Source: CBIHLX01 sp966210935 (GTDB taxonomy: Bacteria > Patescibacteriota > Saccharimonadia > Saccharimonadales > Saccharimonadaceae). Taken from it: 37,344 nt of DNA. The DNA lies in the NCBI GenBank assembly GCA_966210935.1, contig CBIHLX010000002.1, positions 1 to 37,344 of the forward strand, written 5' to 3'. Under the pieces are notes generated by a model, which was not told where the DNA came from, did not search any database, and saw only the letters and a list, made by a program, of their open reading frames with translations. The position numbers and the translations under genes are program-made. Shown piece by piece: positions 16,264 to 24,859 of the stretch (positions are counted from its first letter, which is position 1; every line of letters begins with the position of its first letter).

Positions 16264-19200
16264 GTGGCAAATACCAAGCCTACCGCGACTAAGCGTGTGT
16301 TCTTTACAAAAGACGACACCGCTTTGCCGCTACCGAATCTCATCGCTCACCAGAAAGACTCTTGGCGAGAATTCGTCGAGACTGGTCTGAGCGAGATTTT
16401 TGCAGAACTTAATCCAATCGAGGACTACACAGGTCAGAAGCTCGAACTGCGATTTAAGGATTATGCATTCCAAAACCCTAAGGTTACGGAACAGGACGCA
16501 AAAGAAAACAACCTTACTTTCGATGCACCACTGCACGCTAAGGTGGAGCTTACCAACAAGGTAACTGGTGAAGTTAAGGAACAGGAAATCTACCTCGGTG
16601 ATTACCCATGGATGACTGATCGCGGTACGTTTGTGATCAACGGTACTGAGCGTGTCGTTGTTTCGCAGCTGATCCGTTCTGCTGGTGTCTTCTTTACTGC
16701 CGACGCTACTGCTGGCCAGAACTACTACGGCGCTAAGCTTATTCCAGGCCGTGGTGCATGGCTTGAGTTCGAGACAGCCTCAAACGGTGCGATCTACGTT
16801 AAGATTGACCGCCGCCGCAAGCTGCCAGTAACCACTCTTCTGCGCGCACTTGGTTACTCAAAGACGAGTGAAATCAAGAGTCTCTTTGAAGATACCGATA
16901 CTGGTGAAGTGAAGTATATCGACGCAACTCTTGATAAAGATGCTGCTCGTGGTGTAAACGAAGCGCTCATCGAAGTGTACCGCCGTCTTCGTCCGGGTGA
17001 TCTAGCGACTGTTGATAACGCTCGCAGCATGATTGAACGTATGTTCTTCGACTTCAAGCGCTTTGACTACAGCCGTGTTGGTCGCTACAAGCTTAACCAG
17101 CGCCTTGGTCTTGAAGTAGCTAACACTACCGAAAACCGTGTATTCCAAATGAGCGATCTCGTTGCCATTATTAAAGAGATCATTCGCCTCAACAACACTC
17201 AGGATCTTCCTGATGATATCGACGCGCTTTCAAACCGCCGTATCAAGCTAGTTGGTGAGCTCGTAGCTCGTCAGTTCCGCGTTGGTATGCTTCGCATGCA
17301 GCGTAACGCTATGGATCGCATGAGCATGAGCGACCTCGAAACTGTAACTCCTGGTCAGCTGATCAACGCTCGCCCGGTAGTTGCTGCCGTTCGTGAATTC
17401 TTCGCCAGCTCACAGCTTTCACAGCTGATGGACGACGTAAACCCACTTGCTGAGCTTTCACACAAGCGCCGTTTGAGCTCAATGGGTCCTGGTGGTCTTT
17501 CACGTGAGCGTGCTGGTCTCGATGTTCGTGACGCGCACCCAACTCACTACGGACGCCTTTGTTCAGTGGAAACCCCAGAAGGTGCGAACATTGGTCTCGT
17601 GCTTAACCTCGCAAGCTACGCTCGTGTTAACGAATACGGCTTTATTGAAACTCCATACCTCAAGGTTGTTGACGGCAAGGTGACTGATGAAGTTGTCTAT
17701 CTTGATGCCGCCCAAGAAGTTACTGAAGTTATCGCTGAAGCTGGTGTTGAACTCAACGAAGACGGCACGTTCAAGGATGAGCGCGTTAGTGCTCGTAACT
17801 TCCTGAACCCAGAGCAAGTTGATGCTAGTGAAGTGACCTACATGGACGCTGCGCACAAGCAGATCCTTGGTTCTACTGCGAGCCTCGTGCCATTCGTAGA
17901 GAAGGACCGTGTGGACCGTGCTCTTACCGGTTCAAACATGCAGAAGCAGGCTGTACCTCTTCTGTTCCCAGAAGCTCCAACTGTTGGTACTGGTATTGAG
18001 CGTGAAATCGCCAAGAATACCAGCCAGCTGATTACCGCTGAAGAAGACGGTGAAGTTGTTCGTGCTGACGGTGACCAGGTTCACGTTAAGTACAAGAGCG
18101 GCACTAAGATCTACGAAGTCGTTCACTTTGAAAAGAGCAACGACGATCGTTCAATCAACCAGAAGGTCCGCGTTAATCGTGGTGATGTCGTCAAGCAGGG
18201 TGACATTCTTATCGAAGGTGCTTCTGTTGCTGAAGGTGAGCTCGCGCTTGGTCGTGACCTCCTCGTAGCCTTCATGCCTTGGAACGGTTACAACATGGAC
18301 GACGCGATTGTCCTCAGTGACCGCCTCGTGAAGGAAGATGGTCTCTCAAGCATCAACATCAAGGACTACACTGTTGAAGTCCGCGAAACCAAGCTTGGTC
18401 CAGAAATCGTCACTCGCGATATTCCAAATGTATCTGAAGAATCACTTCGTCACCTCGACGAAAACGGTATCGTTCAGGTTGGTTCTGAAGTTAAGGCCGG
18501 CGACGTGCTCGTTGGTAAGATTACTCCAAAGGGTGAGCAGGAACTCAGCTCAGAAGAGCGCCTTCTTCGTGCAATCTTTGGTGAAAAAGCCAAGGACGTT
18601 CGCGATACTTCACAGCGCATGAACAACGCTGGTGGTGGTAAGGTCGTCGGTGTTAAGATCTTCAGCCGTGAAAACGGCCACGAACTTAAAGCCGGTGTTC
18701 TTATGCAGATCCAGATCTTCGTAGCACAGCTCCGCAAGATCTCTGTCGGTGACAAGCTGGCAGGTCGTCACGGTAACAAGGGTGTGGTCGCTCGTATCCT
18801 CCCTGCAGAAGATATGCCATTCATGGAAGACGGCACTCCAGTAGATGTCGTCTTGAACCCACTCGGTGTCCCAAGTCGTATGAACATTGGTCAGCTGTTT
18901 GAAACTCACCTTGGTATGGCTGCGCGTGCCCTTGGTTACAAGGTTGCAACGCCTCCATTCAACGGTGTGCCAAACGAAGTTATCGGTGATGAGCTTGAAA
19001 AGGCTGGTCTTGCCCGCGACGGTAAGAGCCAACTCTTCGACGGCCGTACTGGTGACGCGTTTGAAGAGCGCACGACTGTTGGTGTCATGCACATGATTAA
19101 GCTGCACCACATGGTCAGCGACAAGATCCACGCTCGTTCAACTGGTCCATACACAATGGTCACCCAGCAGCCACTCGGTGGTAAGGCCCAAAACGGTGGT

Positions 19201-19623
19201 CAGCGCTTCGGTGAGATGGAGGTGTGGGCACTGGAAGCTTACGGTGCTGCCGCAACGCTCCAGGAAATGCTTACTATCAAGTCAGACGACGTTTACGGTC
19301 GCGCAAAGGCGTACGAATCGATCATCAAGAATGAAGCGATCGTTGGTCCAAAGCTACCTGAATCATTCAACGTCCTCGTGAAAGAACTCCAGGGTCTCGG
19401 TCTGCGTGTTGATCTGCTCGACGAATCAGAAGATGAAGTTGTCGATGCTGAGCACTTGATCGCAAACGCTGGTCCAGAAGACAAGACTGTCCCTGCTGAT
19501 GTCTCATTTGTAGACGAAGACGCGGAAACTGTACTCGATGAAGCTGATGAATTCGGTGATATCGAAGACGGCATGAACATTCAGGATATTGATGAAATTG
19601 AAACAATTAAGGAGGAGGCGTAA
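16264..19623 (+). CDS. rpoB: DNA-directed RNA polymerase subunit beta
   Basis: 1119 aa, short because it lacks the lineage insertions of proteobacterial RpoB. GTG start with GAGGAG upstream. The rifampicin-pocket segment (about 378-410) reads SSQLSQLMDDVNPLAELSHKR then RLSSMGPGG: Gln513, Asp516, His526 and Ser531 (E. coli numbering) are kept, while Asn518 is Val and Ser522 is Ala. The active-site region GRLCSVETPEGANIGL, GYNMDDAIVLS, GDKLAGRHGNKGV and the C-terminal GGKAQNGGQRFGEMEVWALEAYGA are intact. The C-terminal tail is very acidic. It forms an operon with rpoC (1-nt gap). Confidence 0.98.
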   Translation: MANTKPTATKRVFFTKDDTALPLPNLIAHQKDSWREFVETGLSEIFAELNPIEDYTGQKLELRFKDYAFQNPKVTEQDAKENNLTFDAPLHAKVELTNKVTGEVKEQEIYLGDYPWMTDRGTFVINGTERVVVSQLIRSAGVFFTADATAGQNYYGAKLIPGRGAWLEFETASNGAIYVKIDRRRKLPVTTLLRALGYSKTSEIKSLFEDTDTGEVKYIDATLDKDAARGVNEALIEVYRRLRPGDLATVDNARSMIERMFFDFKRFDYSRVGRYKLNQRLGLEVANTTENRVFQMSDLVAIIKEIIRLNNTQDLPDDIDALSNRRIKLVGELVARQFRVGMLRMQRNAMDRMSMSDLETVTPGQLINARPVVAAVREFFASSQLSQLMDDVNPLAELSHKRRLSSMGPGGLSRERAGLDVRDAHPTHYGRLCSVETPEGANIGLVLNLASYARVNEYGFIETPYLKVVDGKVTDEVVYLDAAQEVTEVIAEAGVELNEDGTFKDERVSARNFLNPEQVDASEVTYMDAAHKQILGSTASLVPFVEKDRVDRALTGSNMQKQAVPLLFPEAPTVGTGIEREIAKNTSQLITAEEDGEVVRADGDQVHVKYKSGTKIYEVVHFEKSNDDRSINQKVRVNRGDVVKQGDILIEGASVAEGELALGRDLLVAFMPWNGYNMDDAIVLSDRLVKEDGLSSINIKDYTVEVRETKLGPEIVTRDIPNVSEESLRHLDENGIVQVGSEVKAGDVLVGKITPKGEQELSSEERLLRAIFGEKAKDVRDTSQRMNNAGGGKVVGVKIFSRENGHELKAGVLMQIQIFVAQLRKISVGDKLAGRHGNKGVVARILPAEDMPFMEDGTPVDVVLNPLGVPSRMNIGQLFETHLGMAARALGYKVATPPFNGVPNEVIGDELEKAGLARDGKSQLFDGRTGDAFEERTTVGVMHMIKLHHMVSDKIHARSTGPYTMVTQQPLGGKAQNGGQRFGEMEVWALEAYGAAATLQEMLTIKSDDVYGRAKAYESIIKNEAIVGPKLPESFNVLVKELQGLGLRVDLLDESEDEVVDAEHLIANAGPEDKTVPADVSFVDEDAETVLDEADEFGDIEDGMNIQDIDEIETIKEEA

Positions 19624-19624
19624 G

Positions 19625-22600
19625 ATGAGTCGAGTTGTCGCATCAAACGGCATTGCTGATTTCGACGCAGTGCGCCTAGCTGTAGCCAGCCCTGAGGATA
19701 TGCTCAAGTGGAGCTACGGTGAGGTCACTAAGCCAGAAACTATCAACTACCGCACCCAGAAGCCAGAGCGCGACGGTCTGTTCTGTGAGCGTATCTTTGG
19801 TCCAGTCAAGGACATCAACCCACACGACAGCAAGCTAAAGGGTGTTCGTTCACGCGAAGCTGCAGTCGACAAGAACGGTGAGCTCGTTACGAAGAGCATC
19901 GTTCGTCGTGAGCGCATGGGCCACATCAGCCTGGCTGCGCCAGTTGCGCACATCTGGTTTATGCGTGGTACTCCAAGCGCAATGAGCTTGTTGCTTGGTA
20001 TTACCGTTCGTAACCTCGAGCGTATCGCTTACTTTGCTACCTATGTCATCCTTGATGTAGATGCTGAAAAGCGCGATCAGTACCTTGCTGATCTTGAAGC
20101 TGAAACCGAAGCTGGCCGCATGGCTATCAAGATGCGCTTTGAAAAAGAAGCTGAAGTTGAAGGTGCTGACATTAAGGCACTTGCCGAACAGCAGTCACGT
20201 GAAGTTGAAGACCTAAACGAAAGCTACACACTGAAGAAGTCTCAGCTTGAAAGCCTCGTAAAGGGCGCTCTTCTCAACGAAACTGACTACCGTAACCTCC
20301 CTGAAGAGTACGAAGAACTCGTTAAGGTTGGTATGGGTGGTACAGCCCTCAAGGCTCTTCTCGACGAAATCGACCTGCCTGTTCTTATCAAGCAGCTGTC
20401 TGAAGAAGTTGAAAGTGCTAAGGGTCAGCGTGAGAAGAAGCTTCTAAAGCGCCTCAAGGTGCTTGAAGGTATGCACGCTGCCGGCATCAAGCCAAGCAGC
20501 CTAACGCTTACTGTTCTGCCTGTTATCCCACCGGACCTTCGTCCAATGGTGCAGCTGACCGGTGGTCGCTTCGCAACCTCAGACCTTAACGACCTTTATC
20601 GTCGTGTTATCAACCGTAACAACCGTCTTAAGAAGCTGATTGAGCTCAACGCCCCTGAAGTTATCCGCCGCAACGAAATGCGTATGCTCCAGGAAGCTGT
20701 CGACTCACTCGTAGACAACTCAGCTGCCCGCGGTGGTCGTGCTGTGAACGCCACTGGTGGTCGCCGCCGCCTCAAGAGTATCAGCGACATGCTCAAGGGT
20801 AAGCAGGGTCGTTTCCGTCAGAACCTTCTCGGTAAGCGTGTTGACTACTCTGGTCGTTCAGTTATCGTCGTTGGTCCTAAGCTTAAGATTCACCAGTGTG
20901 GTCTGCCAAAGCAAATGGCTCTCGAGCTATTTAAGCCATTCGTCATTAGCTGGTTGATCCGTGGCGAGCACGCACACAACATCCGTTCAGCAACTCGTCT
21001 GATCGAGGCTGGTGATGCACTCGTCTGGGACGCACTTGACGCTGTGATTGAAGGTAAGTACGTTCTCTTGAACCGTGCGCCGTCACTCCACCGTCTATCA
21101 ATCCAGGCCTTCCAGCCAGTACTCGTAGAAGGTAAGGCTATTCAGCTCCACCCACTCGTCGCCAACGGTTTCAACGCCGACTACGACGGTGACCAAATGG
21201 CTGTTCACCTTCCACTTTCTGACGAAGCGCAGGCTGAAGCTCGCGAATTGATGTCAGCTACAAACAACTTGCTGAAGCCAGCCGATGGTTCACCGGTACT
21301 CAGTATCGGACAGGACGTTGTCCTTGGTAACTACTACCTGACTTATGACAAGCCAGGCGCGCAGACTGATACTGTAAAGCCGTTTAGCTCTGTCTACGAA
21401 GCCGAAATGGCCTACGACAAGGGTACTATCCAGCTTCAGACTCCTATCCGCGTCTTCGCTAAGGGTGAAATCCGTGAAACTACTCTCGGTCGTGTTTTCT
21501 TCAACGAAATCCTTCCAGAGGACTTCCCGTATGACAACTCAGTCCAGAGCAAGAAGCAGCTTAAGAAGGTTCTTGGACTTGTCTTTGACAAGTACGGTGC
21601 TGAGCTAACTGCCCAGACTGCTGACCGCATGAAGGGTCTTGCATTCCGTTTCGCAACTGTCGCCGCTATCTCAACCGGTAAAGACGACTACCTGCACTTT
21701 GAAGAAATTAGCCAGTTCATCGCAGAAGGTGACGCCAAAGCAGCTCTCATCTCTGAGCAGTTCGACCAAGGTCTTATCACTGACGATGAGCGATACAACC
21801 TTACTGTTGCTGCGTGGCGCGCAGTTGACCGCCAGGTCACTGAGTTCCTCCAGGACCAGCTCAAGAACATGGACACCAGTATTTCTGTCATGGTCAACTC
21901 TGGTGCTCGTGGTGATATCTCAAACGTGAAGCTAGCGAGCGCAATGATCGGTCTCCAGGTGGATGCTACCAACAAGGAAATCGAGCTTCCGATTCGTTCA
22001 AGCTTTAAGGACGGTCTGAGTTCACTTGAGCAGTTCGTCGCCACCCGTGGTGCACGTAAGGGTCTTATCGACACCGCTCTTAAGACTGCTGACTCAGGTT
22101 ACCTGACTCGTCGTCTGGTTGATGTGTCACAGGACGTCTTCACCGTGGAAGCCGAAGAAGAAGATGAAGGCTACGCTATTTACCGCAGCGAATCAGAAAT
22201 GACGATGATCGACTTCGGTAACCGTCTTGCTGGTCGCTACACTGCTGAAGAAGTTCAGGGCCACGTTGGTAAGGACGAGCTCATTACTCGCGCCATTGCT
22301 GACAGCATTGAAGCTGACTCAGAAGTCACAAGCGTAAAGATCCAAAGCGTTCTTTCGACTAAGAACCTCCGTGGTATTCCACAGAAGAGCTACGGTATCG
22401 ATATGGCTACCGGTCACCTGATTGCTAAGGCGCAGCCAGTTGGTGTTATCGCCGCACAGTCAGTCGGTGAGCCTGGTACTCAGTTGACGCTTCGTACCTT
22501 CCACGCCGGTGGTGTGGCTGGTGGTGACATCACCCAGGGTCTCCCTCGTGTTGAAGAGCTCTTTGAAGCTCGTACACCAAAGGGCCAGGCCTACATTACT

Positions 22601-23452
22601 GAAGTAACTGGTCTAGTAGATACTTGGGAAGATGGCAAGAAGTACATCGTTCAGGTAACTCCAGAAGCTGGCCACGTTGAGCGTATCGCCCTCGAAGGTC
22701 GTACGGTTAACGTTAAGGCTGGCAGCAACGTAAAGGTTGGTGACGTTCTCGCTACCGCCGAAGGTGAAGCGAAGCCACTTGTTGCACCATTTGACGGTGT
22801 CGTAGAAGTTGCTGAAGATACACTGGTTCTGGCTGCAAATGCTGGCGCACCAGTTCGCTACGAAATCCCTGGCACGACTCAGCTCGTTGTATCAGCTGGT
22901 GACACCGTAGAAGCAGGCGACCGCCTGACGATCGGTTCACTCAACTTGCACGACCTGATGCGCCTCAAGGGTACCGAAGCTACTCAGCGTTACATCATCA
23001 ACGAAGTTCTGCGTATCTACGCCGCACAGGGTCAAGACGTTGCCGACAAGCACCTCGAGATCATCGTGCGTCAGATGTTCAGCCGTGTTCAGGTTGAAGA
23101 TCCAGGTGACAGCTCATTTGTTACCGGCGACATTGTCTCTAAGGCTGCTGTTGTCGAAGCGAATGCCGAATTGGCTGCAGAGGGTAAGGATCTTATCCGC
23201 TACACCCAGCTGCTCCTCGGTATCACCAAGGTCTCTATCTGGAGCGATAGCTGGCTATCAGCTGCGTCCTTCCAGGACACAACTCGCGTGCTCATCAACG
23301 CTGCAACTAGCGGCCGCGCTGACCGCCTCCACGGCCTCAAGGAAAATGTGATCATCGGTCGCAAGATCCCTGTAGGTACGGGTGCAGCCCGCGATGATGT
23401 TTCAGAGGATTTCGCCGAAGAAATCGCTGAAGACGTCGAATTTGCCGCCTAG
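19625..23452 (+). CDS. rpoC: DNA-directed RNA polymerase subunit beta prime, zinc-site-less variant
   Basis: 1275 aa. ATG 19625 follows a perfect AGGAGG; an in-frame upstream ATG lies inside rpoB. The catalytic Mg loop is NADYDGDQMAVH starting at residue 517, with Tyr where bacteria normally have Phe; the three Asp are intact. Bridge helix and trigger loop segments (GVIAAQSVGEPGTQLTLRTFH) are normal. Both structural zinc sites are gone: after CERIFGPVKD the N-terminal ribbon reads INPHDSKLKGVRSREAAVDK with no Cys, and the second site reads LSTKNLRGIPQKSYG where CxxxxRGVCxKCYG is usual. There is no split and no frameshift. It is followed by an intrinsic terminator. Confidence 0.98.
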   Translation: MSRVVASNGIADFDAVRLAVASPEDMLKWSYGEVTKPETINYRTQKPERDGLFCERIFGPVKDINPHDSKLKGVRSREAAVDKNGELVTKSIVRRERMGHISLAAPVAHIWFMRGTPSAMSLLLGITVRNLERIAYFATYVILDVDAEKRDQYLADLEAETEAGRMAIKMRFEKEAEVEGADIKALAEQQSREVEDLNESYTLKKSQLESLVKGALLNETDYRNLPEEYEELVKVGMGGTALKALLDEIDLPVLIKQLSEEVESAKGQREKKLLKRLKVLEGMHAAGIKPSSLTLTVLPVIPPDLRPMVQLTGGRFATSDLNDLYRRVINRNNRLKKLIELNAPEVIRRNEMRMLQEAVDSLVDNSAARGGRAVNATGGRRRLKSISDMLKGKQGRFRQNLLGKRVDYSGRSVIVVGPKLKIHQCGLPKQMALELFKPFVISWLIRGEHAHNIRSATRLIEAGDALVWDALDAVIEGKYVLLNRAPSLHRLSIQAFQPVLVEGKAIQLHPLVANGFNADYDGDQMAVHLPLSDEAQAEARELMSATNNLLKPADGSPVLSIGQDVVLGNYYLTYDKPGAQTDTVKPFSSVYEAEMAYDKGTIQLQTPIRVFAKGEIRETTLGRVFFNEILPEDFPYDNSVQSKKQLKKVLGLVFDKYGAELTAQTADRMKGLAFRFATVAAISTGKDDYLHFEEISQFIAEGDAKAALISEQFDQGLITDDERYNLTVAAWRAVDRQVTEFLQDQLKNMDTSISVMVNSGARGDISNVKLASAMIGLQVDATNKEIELPIRSSFKDGLSSLEQFVATRGARKGLIDTALKTADSGYLTRRLVDVSQDVFTVEAEEEDEGYAIYRSESEMTMIDFGNRLAGRYTAEEVQGHVGKDELITRAIADSIEADSEVTSVKIQSVLSTKNLRGIPQKSYGIDMATGHLIAKAQPVGVIAAQSVGEPGTQLTLRTFHAGGVAGGDITQGLPRVEELFEARTPKGQAYITEVTGLVDTWEDGKKYIVQVTPEAGHVERIALEGRTVNVKAGSNVKVGDVLATAEGEAKPLVAPFDGVVEVAEDTLVLAANAGAPVRYEIPGTTQLVVSAGDTVEAGDRLTIGSLNLHDLMRLKGTEATQRYIINEVLRIYAAQGQDVADKHLEIIVRQMFSRVQVEDPGDSSFVTGDIVSKAAVVEANAELAAEGKDLIRYTQLLLGITKVSIWSDSWLSAASFQDTTRVLINAATSGRADRLHGLKENVIIGRKIPVGTGAARDDVSEDFAEEIAEDVEFAA

Positions 23453-23477
23453 GCAAACAAAACCTCACACAAGCTTT

Positions 23478-23514
23478 ACCCCTGTTCATAACGAGCAGGG
23501 GTATTGCTTTTTTA
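23478..23514 (+). terminator. Terminator of the rpoBC operon
   Basis: Stem ACCCCTG / CAGGGGT with an 11-nt loop, then ATTGCTTTTTTA. Confidence 0.75.
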
Positions 23515-23523
23515 TCTATTTTA

Positions 23524-23532
23524 TGGTAATAT
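23524..23532 (+). promoter_or_regulatory. Extended -10 of the two-gene operon at 23643
   Basis: TGGTAATAT. Expected +1 near 23539 gives a leader of about 100 nt with hairpins CTGGC/GCCAG, GGTC/GACC and GAA/TTC-CGTG pairings before a strong Shine-Dalgarno. Confidence 0.5.
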
Positions 23533-23642
23533 TTGCTCAATCCAATCTGGCACCCGCCAGTTGGAAGTACTGGTCGCTTATGACCGACAGCACGAAAGGA
23601 ACTTCCGTGGGGGGCTCTGTTCTAAGAAGGAGGTGGGTTCGA

Positions 23643-23870
23643 TTGACTACTCCGCGTAGCGATGAACTTGCACTGCTCGGTGTGGCAAAGAATCGGTTTA
23701 GTACCATTCCAGCCATTCGAGACGCAGAAAATTACCAGCAATTGGTGATTGCATTATTTGAATTCGATGAACAGAAACTCGACCGGAAGGCTAAAGACTG
23801 GAAAGTCCAGCATGACCTTCAGCTTCGTGTTCGCTCGTTCATCATGGATCACAAGATCAAAAAGGGGTAA
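23643..23870 (+). CDS. Small protein of unknown function
   Basis: 75 aa, not recognised; predicted mostly helical and charged, with a basic C-terminus. TTG 23643 is chosen because the near-perfect Shine-Dalgarno AAGGAGGT (23627-23634) lies 8 nt upstream and no ATG or GTG fits better. Upstream in-frame codons overlap the rpoC end. It is followed after 4 nt by the next gene, whose Shine-Dalgarno AAGGGG lies within its last codons, so the two are co-translated. Confidence 0.65.
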   Translation: MTTPRSDELALLGVAKNRFSTIPAIRDAENYQQLVIALFEFDEQKLDRKAKDWKVQHDLQLRVRSFIMDHKIKKG

Positions 23871-23874
23871 GATC

Positions 23875-24150
23875 ATGGCAGGTACAGAAGTGAGCAAGAT
23901 TGCCGCTGAAGCACACGAGAAGTTCGGGCTGACAATCCCGGTAATTCTCGATGCGAGTACTGACGGCGGTGTTGCCGTTGTGCTTCGCAGGGCGCGGCGC
24001 GACCTGATCGATTCGGCCTATGAAAGGGCTGATAATGGCGCGTTTAAGCTGACGGATTCTGAGCGTCAAGAACTGCTTGCAATCGTCGACATGGCGGAGA
24101 AGTTTGTTAAGGATCGTCACCTTCAGCACGCATACGACGCACCCTGCTAG
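23875..24150 (+). CDS. Small protein of unknown function
   Basis: 91 aa, not recognised, soluble. There is a short beta-like region (LTIPVILDAS, GGVAVVLRRARR) and a helical C-terminal half (SERQELLAIVDMAEKFVKD). AAGGGG is 4-9 nt before ATG 23875. It is the second gene of a pair with 23643 and ends before an unusual long-stem terminator. Confidence 0.7.
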   Translation: MAGTEVSKIAAEAHEKFGLTIPVILDASTDGGVAVVLRRARRDLIDSAYERADNGAFKLTDSERQELLAIVDMAEKFVKDRHLQHAYDAPC

Positions 24151-24161
24151 TACGGCTCGTT

Positions 24162-24216
24162 GAAAAGGCCCGTTGAGTTGTCTCAACTCCGAGCCCGCTC
24201 AACGGGCCTTTTCAAT
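24162..24216 (+). terminator. Long-stem terminator with an alternative fold
   Basis: A perfect 16-bp stem, GAAAAGGCCCGTTGAG (24162-24177) with its complement at 24198-24213. The GTTGAG at 24172-24177 can instead pair with CTCAAC just after it (24182-24187), forming a mutually exclusive small hairpin. Confidence 0.75.
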
Positions 24217-24229
24217 TTCTTAGGTACCC

Positions 24230-24258
24230 TTGCAATTCTTGTATACAAGCAATACCCT
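24230..24258 (+). promoter_or_regulatory. Possible promoter with a 12-bp palindrome
   Basis: TTGCAA (24230-24235), 17 bp, then a weak TACCCT. The spacer contains the perfect palindrome CTTGTATACAAG (24238-24249), which could be an operator. Confidence 0.35.
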
Positions 24259-24339
24259 ATAGGTAGCTTGATGGTTCCGTGGGGGATTATCGGGTAGTAA
24301 GTAGCCACTACGACCAAGCCCGCTGGGGGTAAGAGTGCC

Positions 24340-24642
24340 GTGTTGATCGATCGGATTGATATGAAAAAAGGCAAGAAGGTAAAAAAGGAAAAGCAGGCAG
24401 TCCAACACTGGCGTCAGCAGGTTGAGCGGGCCTTGGTACGCGTCCAGGCGTGCTTTGGCAGCCAACTGGGCGAGGCGGATCAGAACACTCTGGCCGGCGT
24501 CTTTGTTGTCGAAGAAAATGCGCTGCAGTTGTGTGAAGCTGGAAACGTCAGTGCGGCAATCTCGCTCCTCAAGGAGCAGAAAGGCGCCATGGTACCGGTT
24601 GCGATCGATATCCTACAGCGCAATACTGTACAAAAGCCGTAA
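24340..24642 (+). CDS. Small basic protein of unknown function
   Basis: 100 aa, not recognised. A lysine-rich N-terminus (KKGKKVKKEKQ) precedes a helical body. The C-terminal half has LCEAGNVSAAISLLKE, which resembles LCNDGKVEQAARAIEA in the next gene. The start is uncertain: GTG 24340 has GGGGGT 9 nt upstream; ATG 24361 is an alternative that drops seven residues and has no clear Shine-Dalgarno. Confidence 0.6.
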   Translation: MLIDRIDMKKGKKVKKEKQAVQHWRQQVERALVRVQACFGSQLGEADQNTLAGVFVVEENALQLCEAGNVSAAISLLKEQKGAMVPVAIDILQRNTVQKP

Positions 24643-24659
24643 ATGAATTGCGGCACCCG

Positions 24660-24715
24660 CCCGAGAAGAGCCCGCGAAGCAAGTCGCAGCAGCCTTCTCG
24701 GGCTCTTCTATTTTC
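24660..24715 (+). terminator. 3' element with two competing hairpins
   Basis: Fold A pairs CCCGAGAAG (24660-24668) with CTTCTCGGG (24694-24702). Fold B pairs GAAGAGCCCG (24665-24674) with CGGGCTCTTC (24699-24708) and is followed by TATTTTC. The two share bases on both arms and cannot coexist fully. Confidence 0.65.
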
Positions 24716-24730
24716 TCAGGAAAATAAAAG

Positions 24731-24746
24731 TGTGAAATTATTCACA
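24731..24746 (+). promoter_or_regulatory. CRP/FNR-like palindrome
   Basis: TGTGAAATTATTCACA is a perfect inverted repeat that fits TGTGA-N6-TCACA. It ends 8 nt upstream of the -35 box at 24755, a position suitable for a regulator. No CRP-type gene is in view. Confidence 0.4.
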
Positions 24747-24754
24747 AAAACCCC

Positions 24755-24783
24755 TTGAAAACCTAAAAATACAGAGCTATTCT
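24755..24783 (+). promoter_or_regulatory. Promoter of the gene at 24860
   Basis: TTGAAA (24755-24760), exactly 17 bp, TATTCT (24778-24783). Expected +1 near 24790; leader of about 70 nt. Confidence 0.6.
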
Positions 24784-24859
24784 AAAAAGGTAAAGCGAAC
24801 TTCATGCAGTTGGAGTTGCAGTACCCGACAATACACACTATCTGGGGAAGGTGACAAAG

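Noticed and set aside
16202..16390. A 62-codon frame starting after GGGGGCGG in the rpoB leader, overlapping the rpoB start
   Set aside because: It could be a leader peptide, but it runs 127 nt into rpoB in another frame and its composition looks like a shadow of the rpoB coding sequence.
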